Shown here: positions 1-8,820 of the stretch, piece after piece
How the letters are laid out: the number at the start of each line of letters is the position of its first letter
Numbering within the stretch: position 1 is the first letter of the stretch
Source: Corynebacterium aurimucosum
Lineage (GTDB): Bacteria; Actinomycetota; Actinomycetes; Mycobacteriales; Mycobacteriaceae
Reading direction: 5' to 3'
Assembly (NCBI RefSeq): GCF_030408555.1
Contig: NZ_CP047048.1
Span: 2,046,001-2,110,000 of the forward strand
Length of the DNA stretch: 64,000 nucleotides
Notes under the pieces: model-generated
The model's input: the letters and a program-made list of their open reading frames with translations, nothing else
The model's database searches: none
Told to the model about the DNA's origin: nothing
Position numbers and translations under genes: made by a program

Positions 1-1
1 T

Positions 2-1996
2 AGCCCCGCTATGGCTGCGGATTTCGTTCTTGCCGCGCCGGAGGCGGCCTCGCTCACGGATAAGGTAACGGATGAGGCGGGGGTGCTCTCAGATTCGGAA
101 AAGGCCGAGTTGGAAGACAAGATTAGCACACTGCAGCAGGAGCACCACGTGGTCATTTTCGTGGTCTTTGCCTCCTCGCTGCCGGAGGGCGCGGAGAGCT
201 ATGCGGACAGCATTGTGAAGTCTAAGGGGCCGAACTCCGCAGCCTATGTGGTGGGCGTGGATGATTCCACCGTGGGCGTGCAGACGGGCAATGACTGGCC
301 GCGCGGGCGCCTGGATGTGATGTATGAGGCGGCCTACGCCAAGCTTGCCGACGGTCACCAGTTCGGTGCCTCCGCGCTCGCGCTTGTCGACGCTGCCGCG
401 ACCGGTTCTTCGGGTTCCTCTTCTGGCTCAGCTGGTTCATCCAGCTCTTCTGATTCCGATGGGTCGGGTGGTCTATGGCTGGCTGGCGGCGCAGGTGCCC
501 TGGCGTTGGCCGGCGGTGGCATCGCGGTGGCAAGCCGGCGCAAGACCAAGAAGGACTCGGCGGCTACGCTGGAGTCCGCGCGCCAGATTGAGCCGAGTAA
601 TACCGCACAGCTGGACCGCTTGGATGTGGACACCTTGGAGAAGCTGGCACAGGAAGAGCTGGTCTCCACGGATGAATCGATCCGCCGCGGCAAGGAGGAG
701 CTGGATATTGCGGTGGCCGAGTTCGGCCCCGAGCGCACCCGCCCGTTCACGCGCGCAATGAACCACTCCACGCTGACGTTGCAGAAGGCTTTCCAGCTGC
801 AGCAGAAGCTTCAGGACAACCTGCCGGAATCGACGGCGGAGCGCCGCCAGATGCTGGTGGAGATCATCTCCTCCTGCGGGCAGGCCGATGATGCGTTGGA
901 TGAGCAGGCGGCGGACTTTGCCAAGATGCGTGACTTGCTCATTAACGCCGGCTCTAAGCTGGATGAGCTGACTCAGCGCACCGTCGATCTGCGCGGGCGC
1001 CTGCCGCAGGCCCGCACGACTCTGTCCACGCTCAGTGGTTCCTACTCCGAGGAGGTGTTGTCCTCCATTGCGGATAACCCAGAAATGGCGGAGGTCTCGC
1101 TCGACGAGGCCGAGAAGCTGCTTTCGCGCGGCCGGGAACTGCAGTCCCAGCCCGCTGGCCAACAGGGTCCTTTAGTGGGCTATATCCGCGATGCCGAGCA
1201 CGCCTTGGAGGTCTCCGACCGCCTCCTCAATGCCGTTGAGAATGCGGAGAACTCGATCACCGCGGCGCGCGATAACCTGCCGGCGCTCATCGATGAGGTT
1301 GAGGAAGAAATTGCTGAAGCACAGCACCTCGAGCAGCGCGGCAAGGCCCAGGGCTCCCCTGCCGATTGGTCCGCGCTGGAGTCGCTGCTCGTTCAGGCGC
1401 GGGAGGCGCTCAGTGCGGCTCGCCAGCATGGCCAGGCAGACCCGCTGGGTCAGTACACAGCGCTGACGGCTCTCGATAGCAAGCTGGATGAGCAGCTCGA
1501 TACCGTGCGCGAGACCAACGCCACCCGCGAGCGCCAAATCGCGCTTTACCGCCAGCAGATTGCTGCTGCCGAGTCCGCCATCCAGGCAGCTGAAGACCTG
1601 CTGTCCTCGCGGGGTCGCGTGGTGGGCCCCGATGCGCGCGTCGCGCTTGCCGATGCCACCCGCCTCTTCGCCCAAGCCCAGAACTCCGCCTCCAAGGACT
1701 TACGCGCGGCGCTCAACTACTCCCGCGATGCCGCTTCTGCCGCGCAGACCTCGCTCAATCGCGCGAAGGAAGACCTGGAGGCTTACCGCCGCCAGGAGCA
1801 GCGCCGCCAGGCCACCGATGCCGCGGGCAACATCTTGACCGGCATGGTCATCGGCCAGATTCTCGGCGGCGGCAGCTCCCGTGGCGGCGGTTTCGGCGGT
1901 GGTTTCGGCGGCGGCTTCTCCGGTGGTGGCGGTTTCAGCGGAGGCGGCTTCTCGGGCGGCGGCGGAGGCGGCGGCTTCCGCGGCGGCTCCTTCTAG
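2..1996 (+). CDS. TPM-domain membrane protein with coiled coil and Gly-rich tail (5' partial)
   Basis: The frame is open from the first bases of the window, so the true start and probably a signal peptide lie upstream; the first in-window ATG is at 11. The first ~115 residues look like a TPM domain (extracellular, YgcG-like fold). A Ser/Gly-rich linker and one membrane segment follow at about residues 153-174. Then comes a long Ala/Glu/Gln-rich region predicted to form coiled coils (about 200-600), ending in a tail of Gly-Gly-Gly-Phe/Ser repeats. This architecture is common in uncharacterised actinobacterial envelope proteins. The biochemical role is unknown; TPM domains have been linked to membrane-protein or photosystem repair and to acid-phosphatase activity in other organisms, which is not evidence for this protein. 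Confidence 0.8.
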   Translation, partial: SPAMAADFVLAAPEAASLTDKVTDEAGVLSDSEKAELEDKISTLQQEHHVVIFVVFASSLPEGAESYADSIVKSKGPNSAAYVVGVDDSTVGVQTGNDWPRGRLDVMYEAAYAKLADGHQFGASALALVDAAATGSSGSSSGSAGSSSSSDSDGSGGLWLAGGAGALALAGGGIAVASRRKTKKDSAATLESARQIEPSNTAQLDRLDVDTLEKLAQEELVSTDESIRRGKEELDIAVAEFGPERTRPFTRAMNHSTLTLQKAFQLQQKLQDNLPESTAERRQMLVEIISSCGQADDALDEQAADFAKMRDLLINAGSKLDELTQRTVDLRGRLPQARTTLSTLSGSYSEEVLSSIADNPEMAEVSLDEAEKLLSRGRELQSQPAGQQGPLVGYIRDAEHALEVSDRLLNAVENAENSITAARDNLPALIDEVEEEIAEAQHLEQRGKAQGSPADWSALESLLVQAREALSAARQHGQADPLGQYTALTALDSKLDEQLDTVRETNATRERQIALYRQQIAAAESAIQAAEDLLSSRGRVVGPDARVALADATRLFAQAQNSASKDLRAALNYSRDAASAAQTSLNRAKEDLEAYRRQEQRRQATDAAGNILTGMVIGQILGGGSSRGGGFGGGFGGGFSGGGGFSGGGFSGGGGGGGFRGGSF

Positions 1997-2010
1997 CCGC
2001 CCTCTCCCCT

Positions 2011-2084
2011 TCCCCGCGCCAGCCCCTCCCAGCCGGCTGAACCCACTTCTCCGTCCTCTCTCCCCGCGCCAGCCCCTCCCAGCC
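2011..2084. repeat. 24-bp direct repeat pair, C-rich
   Basis: Two identical 24-bp copies at 2011-2034 and 2061-2084 start TCCCCGCGCC and end CCTCCCAGCC, with start-to-start spacing of 50 bp. They lie just after the stop codon of the TPM gene in a pyrimidine-rich tract. No function can be assigned. Confidence 0.7.
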
Positions 2085-2202
2085 CCCTCTTCCCCTTCCC
2101 GCGCCTAGGCCTCGAAGCCTGCGGCCCACATCCGGTATCGCACACCCCGGGCGGTCCTACATGGCATCTCACGAAAGGCAAGCGCCGCATTTCGCAAAAG
2201 GC

Positions 2203-2345
2203 GCCTTGCAAAAGGCATCTTCCAGAAGACGTTTTCACAGCTAAAAACGCCTTTTGCGCCCTCCACATGGCGTTTTCAGCCCCAAAGACGCCTTTTGTCA
2301 GACGCCATTTGTCAGATGCCTTCTGCTGGATGCCATTTGTGAGAT
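2203..2345. repeat. Dispersed repeat family B, copy 1
   Basis: The core is TAAAAACGCC (2242-2251), then 17 bp, then GGCGTTTTCAG (2269-2279), then 8 bp, then ACGCCTTTTG. The same blocks with the same spacings occur in copy 2 at 8957-8994. The 3' part, a GTCAGATGCC-like stretch followed by GGATGCCATTTG (2328-2339), also matches copy 2. The inverted AAAACGCC/GGCGTTTT pairs could fold into several short hairpins. It contains no coding frame. Confidence 0.75.
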
Positions 2346-2510
2346 ACCGTCTGCCACATTTCCTGTGCACACATCGGGCGACTGAACCCCGGCTCGGTAG
2401 CCGGCCAATCAGCTCCTCGGATACGGGGTGGTGCAAACACACGGTAGGCGTGAACCAGTCATGCACATGGTTCTCGGCAAAAGGCTTCTCTCAAAAGGCT
2501 GCAGTCAAAC

Positions 2511-2576
2511 GGTTTACTTGGGGGCAAGTAAACCTTCTGCACCGAGCTAGATGGTTCGTTTGGGGGCAAACAAACC
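2511..2576. repeat. Dispersed repeat family C, pair 1 of 24-bp palindromic units
   Basis: Two 24-bp imperfect palindromes occupy 2511-2534 (GGTTTACTTG...CAAGTAAACC) and 2553-2576 (GGTTCGTTTG...CAAACAAACC), each centred on GGGG and separated by 18 bp. The same unit length and the same 18-bp gap are found in the second pair at 15990-16055, in the opposite orientation. The pair is bracketed by an 8-bp inverted repeat (TGCAGTCA near 2500 and TGACTGCA near 2580). Confidence 0.8.
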
Positions 2577-2702
2577 TTATGACTGCAACCATCTAACTAG
2601 AACCCTCTACCGGCATACCAAGCCGAGCAAGGATGCTAGAAGAGCTCCCCTTTTTAATAAAATCACCCAAGTTTCCACGCCAGTTCTGGCTATATCGCGG
2701 AA

Positions 2703-2841
2703 GGTCCCTTTAGTTTGGTGCCTTCATTCTGGTCCCTTTGTCCAGTAAAGGGACCATCTATCAGACGAAAAGCTGCGCCACATGGTCCCTTTGCACACAG
2801 AAGAGACCAAAGTAGAGGGACCAAACCAGAAGGACCATCTG
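2703..2841 (-). repeat. Dispersed repeat family A, copy 1
   Basis: The block is built from GGTCCCTTT and its complement. A 25-bp palindromic unit GGTCCCTTT-N7-AAAGGGACC lies at 2731-2755, and a degenerate unit lies at 2784-2808. Read on the minus strand, the right end (from 2841) begins CAGATGGTCCTTCT, as copy 2 does at 8821. No coding potential was seen. Confidence 0.75.
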
Positions 2842-2895
2842 TGAGAGAGCGGAAAACAAGGCCTAGCAGGCGGGCAGCAAGAAGGCGAAGTGGGC

Positions 2896-3321
2896 TTAGG
2901 TGCGGAAGGGGCGGGTGGGGCCGTCGAGAAGCAGGCAACAGTAGCTGGTGAAGACGGCGTCCGTGAGGGGAAGCTCGCCCACTGCGACCTCGAGGTCGCG
3001 GCCCCGCGGGGTGGTGCGGGCGACCTCGGCCGACGTGGCATCCGAGAGAGCAAGGATGCGGCGCTGCCGGCGGAAGGGGTTCGTGCGCTCGAGCAGGTAC
3101 TCGCGGCCCTGACAGAGCGCGCGCAGCTTGTTCACCGTGAAGCTGGTCTGCTCCGCCGAAAATTCGGGCCCACGCACGGTAAAGCTGCGCGCGCCCGGGA
3201 TGTGTTCGAAGGCGATGGTGGTGCCCGTAGCAGAAAGCTGCAGGCCTGTCGGGTTCACGCGGGCGATGACCTCCCCCGCGCCATCCGCCAACGCCCCGTC
3301 GCGCCACACCCAACGTTGCAT
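2896..3321 (-). CDS. Conserved hypothetical protein (141 aa)
   Basis: I do not recognise a family. The protein begins MQRWVWRDGALADG, has no signal peptide or obvious membrane segment, and looks like a small beta-rich soluble domain. Its start overlaps the stop of the upstream 172-aa gene (TGATG arrangement at 3319-3323), so the two are probably translated together downstream of glyS. Both proteins carry short motifs about a value of a gene product's surface (AFEHIPGA, AFINEAGG), which may reflect paralogy, but this is weak. Confidence 0.65.
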   Translation of the reverse strand: MQRWVWRDGALADGAGEVIARVNPTGLQLSATGTTIAFEHIPGARSFTVRGPEFSAEQTSFTVNKLRALCQGREYLLERTNPFRRQRRILALSDATSAEVARTTPRGRDLEVAVGELPLTDAVFTSYCCLLLDGPTRPFRT

Positions 3322-3839
3322 CAGAGAAGCACCGCGATGATGGCGACGATGGTCATGAGCAGCAGCGTCGCGATAATCGGGACCGCGGTCTTCTGCGTCC
3401 GGGCCTCCAAAATGACGCGCGTAAACCAGCTTAAAGCCGCAATCTCCGAATGGCTGAGATCATCGGAATCGTCGCTGTCCTCGCCCTCAAATTCGAGGAT
3501 GGCCTTACGCACGCCAGAGTTCTTAGAGGAAAACTGGGCAATCTTCAGCCCCTCGTGGTCCTCAACAATCCAGTCCCCGCCGGCCTCGTTGATGAAGGCA
3601 AAGGTGCGTCCATCCAGCGAGGCCTCCAAACGCTTATCGCGCTTGGGGTTGCCCGCCAGGCGGTAGACACGGTCATCTTCCAAGGTCACCGACGCGCCCA
3701 GGTCATCGAGGCCCAAGCGCCAGTGCTCGCCTTCCACATCTGCCGAGCGTTCCTGGAACATGCCCAACGACGCCGGCCCCTCCCCCACGAGGAGCACCGG
3801 GTTCTTGCGGTCGCTGCGGTCCCAGCTGGTGTAGTGCAT
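3321..3839 (-). CDS. Conserved hypothetical protein with C-terminal membrane anchor (172 aa)
   Basis: The first ~115 residues form a soluble, probably beta-rich domain. An acidic stretch (EFEGEDSDDSDD) precedes a single C-terminal hydrophobic helix of about 22 residues at the very end, so this looks like a tail-anchored membrane protein. The ATG overlaps the glyS stop (TAATG at 3837-3841), and the next gene overlaps its own stop, which indicates a glyS-led operon. No function can be inferred from the sequence. Confidence 0.7.
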   Translation of the reverse strand: MHYTSWDRSDRKNPVLLVGEGPASLGMFQERSADVEGEHWRLGLDDLGASVTLEDDRVYRLAGNPKRDKRLEASLDGRTFAFINEAGGDWIVEDHEGLKIAQFSSKNSGVRKAILEFEGEDSDDSDDLSHSEIAALSWFTRVILEARTQKTAVPIIATLLLMTIVAIIAVLL

Positions 3840-5218
3840 TAGCAGCCGATCAGCCGGGCGGCCAGGTAAGCCTCAAGCTCATCGAGCTTGACGCGCTCCT
3901 GTTCCATGGAGTCACGCTCACGCACGGTGACCGCGTTGTCCTCGAGGGTGTCGAAGTCATAGGTCACGCAGAACGGAGTACCAATCTCATCCTGGCGGCG
4001 GTAGCGGCGGCCGATGGCACCAGACACATCGAACTCCACGTTCCAGTTCGCGCGCAGCTTGTTGGCCAGCTCGCGGGCCGGGGTGGACAGCTCTTCCTTC
4101 TTGGACAGCGGCAGCACGGCCACCTTGACCGGAGCCAGACGGCGGTCCAGGCGCAGCACCACGCGCTTATCGGTGCCGCCCTTGGCGTTCGGGGCTTCCT
4201 CTTCGTCGTAGGCGTCGATAAGGAAGGCCATCATGGCGCGGCCCAGGCCGGCCGCCGGCTCGATGACGTACGGGGTCCAGCGCTCGCCGGCCTCCTGGTC
4301 AAAGTAGGACAGATCCTCGCCCGAGCCCTTGGTGTGCACGGAAAGGTCGTAATCCGTACGGTTGGCCACGCCTTCCAGCTCACCCCACTTGGAGCCCTTG
4401 AAGTTGTAGGCGTATTCCACGTCCACGGTGCGCTTGGAGTAGTGGGAGAGCTTCTCCTGCGGGTGCTCGTAGAGGCGCAGGTTCTCCTTCTTGATACCGA
4501 GGTCGATGTACCAGTTGAAGCGGTCATCGATCCAATACTGGTGCCACTCTTCGTCCTCGCCCGGCTTGACGAAGAACTCCATCTCCATCTGCTCAAACTC
4601 GCGGGTGCGGAAGATGAAGTTACCCGGGGTGATCTCGTTGCGGAAAGACTTACCAATGTTCGCGATACCGAACGGCGGCTTCATACGCGCCGAGGTCATC
4701 ACGTTCTTGAAGTTCACGAAGATGCCCTGCGCGGTCTCCGGGCGCAGGTAGTGCAGGCCCTGCTCGTCGTCGACCGGCCCCAGGAAGGTCTTGAGCAAAC
4801 CGGAGAAGGCCTTCGGCTCGGTCCAGTCACCCGGCTGGCCGGTCTCCGGATCATTGATATCAGCCAGGCCGTTGGCCGGCTCGTGGCCGTGCTTTTCCTC
4901 GTAGGCCTCAATCAGGTGGTCCGCGCGGTAGCGCTTACCGGTGTGCTTGGACTCCACCAGCGGGTCGGTAAAGACCTCAACGTGGCCGGAAGAAACCCAC
5001 ACCTGGCGCGGCTGGATCACAGAAGTATCGACACCCACGACGTCATCGCGGGACTGCACCATGTGGCGCCACCACTGGCGCTTGATGTTTTCCTTGAGCT
5101 CGACGCCAAGCGGGCCATAGTCCCACGCAGAGCGGGAACCGCCATAAATCTCACCTGCCTGGTAGACCAAGCCGCGGCGCTTACACAGGCTGACGACGGT
5201 ATCAATGACGGATGCCAT
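3839..5218 (-). CDS. glyS: Glycyl-tRNA synthetase, single-chain alpha2 type
   Basis: This class II aminoacyl-tRNA synthetase charges tRNA-Gly with glycine. At 459 residues it has the usual length for the actinobacterial homodimeric enzyme. Visible features are the N-terminal [16 protein letters not shown] start, class II motif 2 (SFRNEITPG followed by [11 protein letters not shown] at about 190-215), a glycine-binding [10 protein letters not shown] stretch at about 160, and an anticodon-binding domain in the last ~120 residues. The start ATG has an AGAGGAG ribosome site at good distance. It is divergent from the znr-zur pair, as in other corynebacteria. Confidence 0.97.
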   Translation of the reverse strand: MASVIDTVVSLCKRRGLVYQAGEIYGGSRSAWDYGPLGVELKENIKRQWWRHMVQSRDDVVGVDTSVIQPRQVWVSSGHVEVFTDPLVESKHTGKRYRADHLIEAYEEKHGHEPANGLADINDPETGQPGDWTEPKAFSGLLKTFLGPVDDEQGLHYLRPETAQGIFVNFKNVMTSARMKPPFGIANIGKSFRNEITPGNFIFRTREFEQMEMEFFVKPGEDEEWHQYWIDDRFNWYIDLGIKKENLRLYEHPQEKLSHYSKRTVDVEYAYNFKGSKWGELEGVANRTDYDLSVHTKGSGEDLSYFDQEAGERWTPYVIEPAAGLGRAMMAFLIDAYDEEEAPNAKGGTDKRVVLRLDRRLAPVKVAVLPLSKKEELSTPARELANKLRANWNVEFDVSGAIGRRYRRQDEIGTPFCVTYDFDTLEDNAVTVRERDSMEQERVKLDELEAYLAARLIGC

Positions 5219-5249
5219 AGCTAATGGGACTCCTCTGGTAGGGGACAGT

Positions 5250-5258
5250 CTTTATACA
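5250..5258 (-). promoter_or_regulatory. Putative -10 element of glyS
   Basis: On the minus strand the sequence reads TGTATAAAG, with TATAAA about 32 bp upstream of the glyS ATG, followed by a purine-rich AGAGGAG ribosome site. No convincing -35 box is visible, which is common in corynebacteria. This is by eye only. Confidence 0.5.
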
Positions 5259-5347
5259 GTGCGGCCTAGTCTAGCGTGCCCCCAATCACCGCGTGCCTTC
5301 ACCCCGAAAGTGTGGTGCATTTTATACACATTTCCGCATTCTTCGGC

Positions 5348-5353
5348 TATAGT
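5348..5353 (+). promoter_or_regulatory. Putative -10 element of znr-zur
   Basis: TATAGT lies about 55 bp upstream of the preferred znr start inside an AT-rich stretch (5318-5360) between glyS and znr. ArsR-type regulators often repress their own promoter by binding AT-rich imperfect palindromes in such a place, but I could not define a clean operator. Confidence 0.4.
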
Positions 5354-5408
5354 ACCGATAGCTCTCTTTTTAACTCTCCACCGATAGAAATGACTGAAGG
5401 TGAATGGC

Positions 5409-5708
5409 GTGACCAACACCCAGACTGACACTCTCTCCTTTGATCTCGCGGCGGCCGCCACCGTCATCAGCGCTTTGGATTCACCGTTGCGCATCGACAT
5501 CATTCAGCGCCTGGCCGAGCGCGATCACTACGTCCACGAACTCGTGTCCGCGACCGGCAAGTCGCAGCCACTTATTAGCCAACACCTGCGGGTTTTGAAG
5601 CGCGCGAACATCGTCGACAGCGAGCGCACCGGCCGCGAAGTCCGCTACTCTCTGGTGGCGCCGAGGGTGCTGCCTTTGCTTCGCGACGCCTCACTGGCCA
5701 CCTCTTAA
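5409..5708 (+). CDS. znr: ArsR/SmtB-family metal-responsive repressor
   Basis: This winged-helix repressor of about 99 residues has a typical ArsR fold: the HTH (VHELVSATGKSQPLISQHLR) lies in the middle and a beta wing (RTGREVRYSLV) follows. I chose the GTG at 5409 because GAAGG lies 8-9 bp before it; a GTG at 5400 is in frame but would overlap that site. The gene is directly upstream of zur. In Corynebacterium glutamicum the equivalent pair controls zinc uptake and export genes, so zinc is the likely signal. The symbol rests on synteny. Confidence 0.85.
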   Translation: MTNTQTDTLSFDLAAAATVISALDSPLRIDIIQRLAERDHYVHELVSATGKSQPLISQHLRVLKRANIVDSERTGREVRYSLVAPRVLPLLRDASLATS

Positions 5709-5735
5709 TGGAAGTGTGTTGATAAACTAAGCCAC

Positions 5736-6155
5736 ATGGCCATCCACGACAGTATTCCCAAACTCGGCGCTCGCAACACCCGCCAGCGCACCGCCGTCGT
5801 TGAGGTTCTGCGTAGTCTCGACAAGTTCGCGTCTGCCAAGGACATTCACCAGGCGCTTCTCGACGGTAACCAGAAAGTCGGCCTCACCACCGTCTACCGC
5901 ACGCTCCAGTCACTCTCGGAGATTGACGCTGTTGATGCGCTCCACATGCCCTCCGGCGAGACCCTCTACCGCCATTGCGAGAGCGATGCGCACCACCACC
6001 ACTTGGTGTGCACCAAATGCGGCCGCACCGAAGAAATCGATGGCGGCCCGATTGAAGAGTGGGCCTCCTCGGTAGCCAAGGAGCACGACTTCGAGCTCAC
6101 CGGGCACGATGCCGAAATCTTCGGCATCTGCGCCGAGTGCCGCGCGGCGTCTTAG
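5736..6155 (+). CDS. zur: Fur-family zinc uptake regulator Zur
   Basis: This Fur-superfamily repressor has 139 residues. The N-terminal winged helix contains RNTRQRTAVVEVLR and VGLTTVYRTLQSLSE. The dimerisation domain has the histidine-rich DAHHHHLVCTKCG metal site and a second CxxC (CAEC) near the C terminus, which together give the structural zinc site. It follows znr with a 27-bp gap and is likely co-transcribed. With zinc bound it is expected to block high-affinity zinc uptake genes. Synteny with glyS and uppS supports Zur over the iron-type Fur. Confidence 0.92.
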   Translation: MAIHDSIPKLGARNTRQRTAVVEVLRSLDKFASAKDIHQALLDGNQKVGLTTVYRTLQSLSEIDAVDALHMPSGETLYRHCESDAHHHHLVCTKCGRTEEIDGGPIEEWASSVAKEHDFELTGHDAEIFGICAECRAAS

Positions 6156-6221
6156 ACACGCCACTTTTCCTGCCACATCGAGGATATCTTCATCCCCTGA
6201 CAGCACTACACAGCTCGCGCG

Positions 6222-6974
6222 CTACTTGACGCCGCCGAAGCGGCGGTCACGCCGCGCGTACTCCTCCACCGCGGCGAACAAGTCTTCCGGAGTGAAATCC
6301 GGGAAGAGCTTGTCCTGGTAAATCATCTCTGCGTAAGCCGACTGCCACAGCAGGAAGTTGGAGGTGCGCTTCTCGCCGGAGGGGCGCAAGAACAGATCCA
6401 CGTCTGGCATATCGGGGTCATACATCACCGAGCTGACCGTCTTCTCATTGATGAAGCGCGGGTCCAGCTCGCCGCGGGAGACTTGCTCGGCGAGTTTCCG
6501 GATGCCGTCGACAAGCTCGGCGCGACCACCGTAATTCACGCACATCACCAAGGTCATCTTGGTGTTGTCCTTAGTCAGCTCCTCGGCGGCCTCGAGCTCC
6601 TTGATCACAGAGCGCCACAGGCGCGGGCGGCGGCCGGCCCAGACCACGCGCACTCCCCTCTCGTTGAGCCAGTGTCGCTGGCGGCGCAGCACATCGCGGT
6701 TAAAGCCCATGAGGAAGCGGACTTCCTCCGCGCTGCGGCGCCAATTCTCGGTGGAGAAGGCATAAGCGGAAAGGTAAGGAACACCGAGGGAAAGACAGGC
6801 ATCGACGACGTCGAGAAGCACTGCTTCCCCGCGACGGTGACCTTCGGTGCGCTTCATGCCGCGCTCCTCTGCCCAGCGGCCGTTGCCGTCCATGACCAGC
6901 GCGATATGGCGCGGCAGGAACTCCTGCGGGATAGCGGGCGGATGAAGAACTCGGTTCGGGTCAGGCGTAATCAC
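6222..6974 (-). CDS. uppS: Isoprenyl (decaprenyl) diphosphate synthase
   Basis: This cis-prenyltransferase extends allylic diphosphates with isopentenyl diphosphate to give the polyprenyl carrier used for peptidoglycan and arabinogalactan. Diagnostic motifs are [11 protein letters not shown] near residue 26 (catalytic Asp), the substrate-binding YAFSTENW, and the C-terminal [19 protein letters not shown] and AYAE. The length of 250 residues is usual. It lies 10 bp after recO and close to era, forming a three-gene minus-strand unit that converges on zur. Confidence 0.96.
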   Translation of the reverse strand: MITPDPNRVLHPPAIPQEFLPRHIALVMDGNGRWAEERGMKRTEGHRRGEAVLLDVVDACLSLGVPYLSAYAFSTENWRRSAEEVRFLMGFNRDVLRRQRHWLNERGVRVVWAGRRPRLWRSVIKELEAAEELTKDNTKMTLVMCVNYGGRAELVDGIRKLAEQVSRGELDPRFINEKTVSSVMYDPDMPDVDLFLRPSGEKRTSNFLLWQSAYAEMIYQDKLFPDFTPEDLFAAVEEYARRDRRFGGVK

Positions 6975-6984
6975 GGGTTACAGT

Positions 6985-7701
6985 CTACTGTTCCATGATC
7001 CCCAACGCGCCAACGCTTCGCTCAAGATGCCATTGCAGGTGCGCGCGGGTGAGGCGATGGGCCTCTTGGGCTTGGGCGTTCGTTGGTTGACTGGGGTGGT
7101 CATGGGCGATGAGCCACATGTGGTGCAGGGTTTCTGGGTCTACCTCGGCGGCGCCTGGTGGGCGGCATTGGTGGCAGGCGGCCCCGCCCACGGCTGGGTG
7201 GAAGGCGTGGTGCGGGCCGGGTCTTTGGCACTGGGCGCAATCGAAAAGGCTGGGAGCCCAGCCGGCGTGGGACATGGCTTTGAGAAGGAAGGCATCGAGA
7301 AGCATGAGCGGATCGCCGTGCTGAAGCTTGTCGAGGACATCGACGCAGGCCTCATAGAGGTAGGGATCGCCGGGGGCATCAGCGGCGGCGAGGCGCTCGG
7401 CGGATTCGAGGGCAGCACACGCAGCGGTATAGCGCTCGTAGTCCTCGATGATGCGCGCGCCGAAGTAATCCACGGTATCGGCCTGGGAAATGGTGTAGAG
7501 GTTACGCCCGGGATAAAGCTGAACGTCGAGGTTAACGAAGAGCTGCAGGCGCGAGCCGAAGCGCGACTTGGCGCGGCGCACTCCCTTGGCCACCCCGCGC
7601 ACGAGGCCGTGACGACGGGTCAAGAGCACGATGATGCGGTCCGCCTCGCCAAAATCATAGGAGCGGATGACAAGGGCGCGGTCGCGGAAGTTTTCGCGCA
7701 T
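6985..7701 (-). CDS. recO: DNA repair protein RecO
   Basis: RecO loads RecA at single-stranded gaps in the RecFOR pathway and anneals ssDNA. The protein has the N-terminal OB fold (RDRALVIRSYDFGEADRIIVLLT), the central helical region and a C-terminal zinc-binding module with two CxxC pairs (CAQC and CHQC at about 178-200). The length of 238 residues is typical. The gap to era is 18 bp and to uppS 10 bp, so the three are probably one transcript. Confidence 0.95.
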   Translation of the reverse strand: MRENFRDRALVIRSYDFGEADRIIVLLTRRHGLVRGVAKGVRRAKSRFGSRLQLFVNLDVQLYPGRNLYTISQADTVDYFGARIIEDYERYTAACAALESAERLAAADAPGDPYLYEACVDVLDKLQHGDPLMLLDAFLLKAMSHAGWAPSLFDCAQCQRPGPHHAFHPAVGGAACHQCRPPGAAEVDPETLHHMWLIAHDHPSQPTNAQAQEAHRLTRAHLQWHLERSVGALGIMEQ

Positions 7702-7719
7702 GTGGAAGTTCTCCGGCTT

Positions 7720-8715
7720 TTAGAAGCCCAGGCGGCCCAGCGCCTTCGGGTCCGACTGCCAATTCTTGAGCACCTTAATACGCAGGTCAAGGTAGACGTT
7801 CTGGCCGAGCAGCTGAATGATTTCCTTGCGGGCGGTACCCACGATGCGGCGGAAGCGGCGGCCGTCCTTGCCTTCGATGATGCGCTTCTGGCCGGGGCGC
7901 TCCAGGTAGAGGATGGCGTGGACGTTGAGGACGTCCGGGCGCTCCTGGCTAGGCAGAATCTCATCGACTTCGACGGCAACCGAGTGCGGCAGCTCGTATT
8001 TCAGGCCGGAGAGCGCAGACTCGCGGATCAGCTCGGCGATGCGCTTGGACTGGTCTTCGTCGGTGACGTGGTCATCGGGGTAAAACTTGGGGCCTTCGGG
8101 CAGGTGGTCCACGATGACCTGGGTCAGCTCATCCAGCTGCACGCGCTCGGTGGCGCAAACGGGGATGACCACGGCATCGGGGTTCTCTTCCGCGAGCAGC
8201 TCGTGCAGGGCAAGCAGCTGGGCGCCGACTTGGTCCTTGGACGCTTTATCTAGCTTGGTGACGATGCCGATGATGGGGGTCTTCGGCGCGACCTTGCGGA
8301 CGTTCTCCAAGATCCAACGATCGCCGGGGCCAATCTTTTCGTCCGCGGGGATGGTCAGGCCGATGACGTCAACGTCTGCATACGTGTCTTTAACGACTTC
8401 GTTGAGGCGCTCGCCGAGCAGAGTGCGCGGGCGGTGCAGGCCAGGTGTGTCGACGAGGACGATCTGCGCATCCTCGCGGTGCACCAGGCCGCGGATGGGG
8501 TGGCGGGTGGTCTCGGGCTGGTCCGCCGTGATGGCGATCTTCTGCCCCACCAGCGCGTTGGTCAGGGTGGACTTGCCGGTGTTGGGGCGGCCGACGAAAG
8601 ACACGAAGCCGGAGCGGAAGCCCTCGGGCGTGTCGGTGTACTGCGAGTAGTCGGCGGGGTTGGCTTCGCCCTCGGCTGGTAGGTCGGCGAAGGCGGCATC
8701 GAAATCAGTGCTCAT
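7720..8715 (-). CDS. era: GTPase Era
   Basis: This essential GTPase binds 16S rRNA and helps 30S maturation. The G1 loop GRPNTGKST lies at about residues 43-51, G3 is DTPG, G4 is TKLD, and a KH RNA-binding domain occupies the last ~100 residues (ILYLERPGQKRIIEGKDG). The N-terminal extension of about 35 acidic residues is typical for corynebacteria. It is the first gene of era-recO-uppS, and the block upstream holds repeat families A and B. Confidence 0.96.
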   Translation of the reverse strand: MSTDFDAAFADLPAEGEANPADYSQYTDTPEGFRSGFVSFVGRPNTGKSTLTNALVGQKIAITADQPETTRHPIRGLVHREDAQIVLVDTPGLHRPRTLLGERLNEVVKDTYADVDVIGLTIPADEKIGPGDRWILENVRKVAPKTPIIGIVTKLDKASKDQVGAQLLALHELLAEENPDAVVIPVCATERVQLDELTQVIVDHLPEGPKFYPDDHVTDEDQSKRIAELIRESALSGLKYELPHSVAVEVDEILPSQERPDVLNVHAILYLERPGQKRIIEGKDGRRFRRIVGTARKEIIQLLGQNVYLDLRIKVLKNWQSDPKALGRLGF

Positions 8716-8820
8716 ATTGCCTCATATCATAACGCAACAGCTGCCGAGTCCCGTTCTTGTTGTATCGCTCTGCTCGGGCTCTCGCCGTTCGGCCCGCAAA
8801 GCTTCCTGCCGATGCGCTGG

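Larger units (their letters stand above)
1997..2895. other. 900-bp gene-free block made mostly of dispersed repeats
   Basis: Between the TPM gene (plus strand) and the end of a minus-strand hypothetical gene there is no open frame with coding character. The block holds a 24-bp direct repeat pair (2011, 2061) and one member of each of three repeat families described separately: B (about 2203-2345), C (2511-2576) and A (about 2703-2841). Families A and B recur at 8.8-9.05 kb and family C at 15.99-16.06 kb. Confidence 0.75.

Noticed and set aside
2011-2841. CRISPR array in the repeat-rich gap
   Set aside because: The repeats are palindromic, of several families and mostly in pairs; there is no regular series of unique spacers and no cas gene.
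4334-5224. Long plus-strand open frame (296 codons) opposite glyS
   Set aside because: It is antisense to a clear glycyl-tRNA synthetase; the frame is open only because of GC-rich codon bias.
7027-8253. 408-codon plus-strand frame opposite recO and era
   Set aside because: It spans two well-identified genes on the other strand and resembles no protein.
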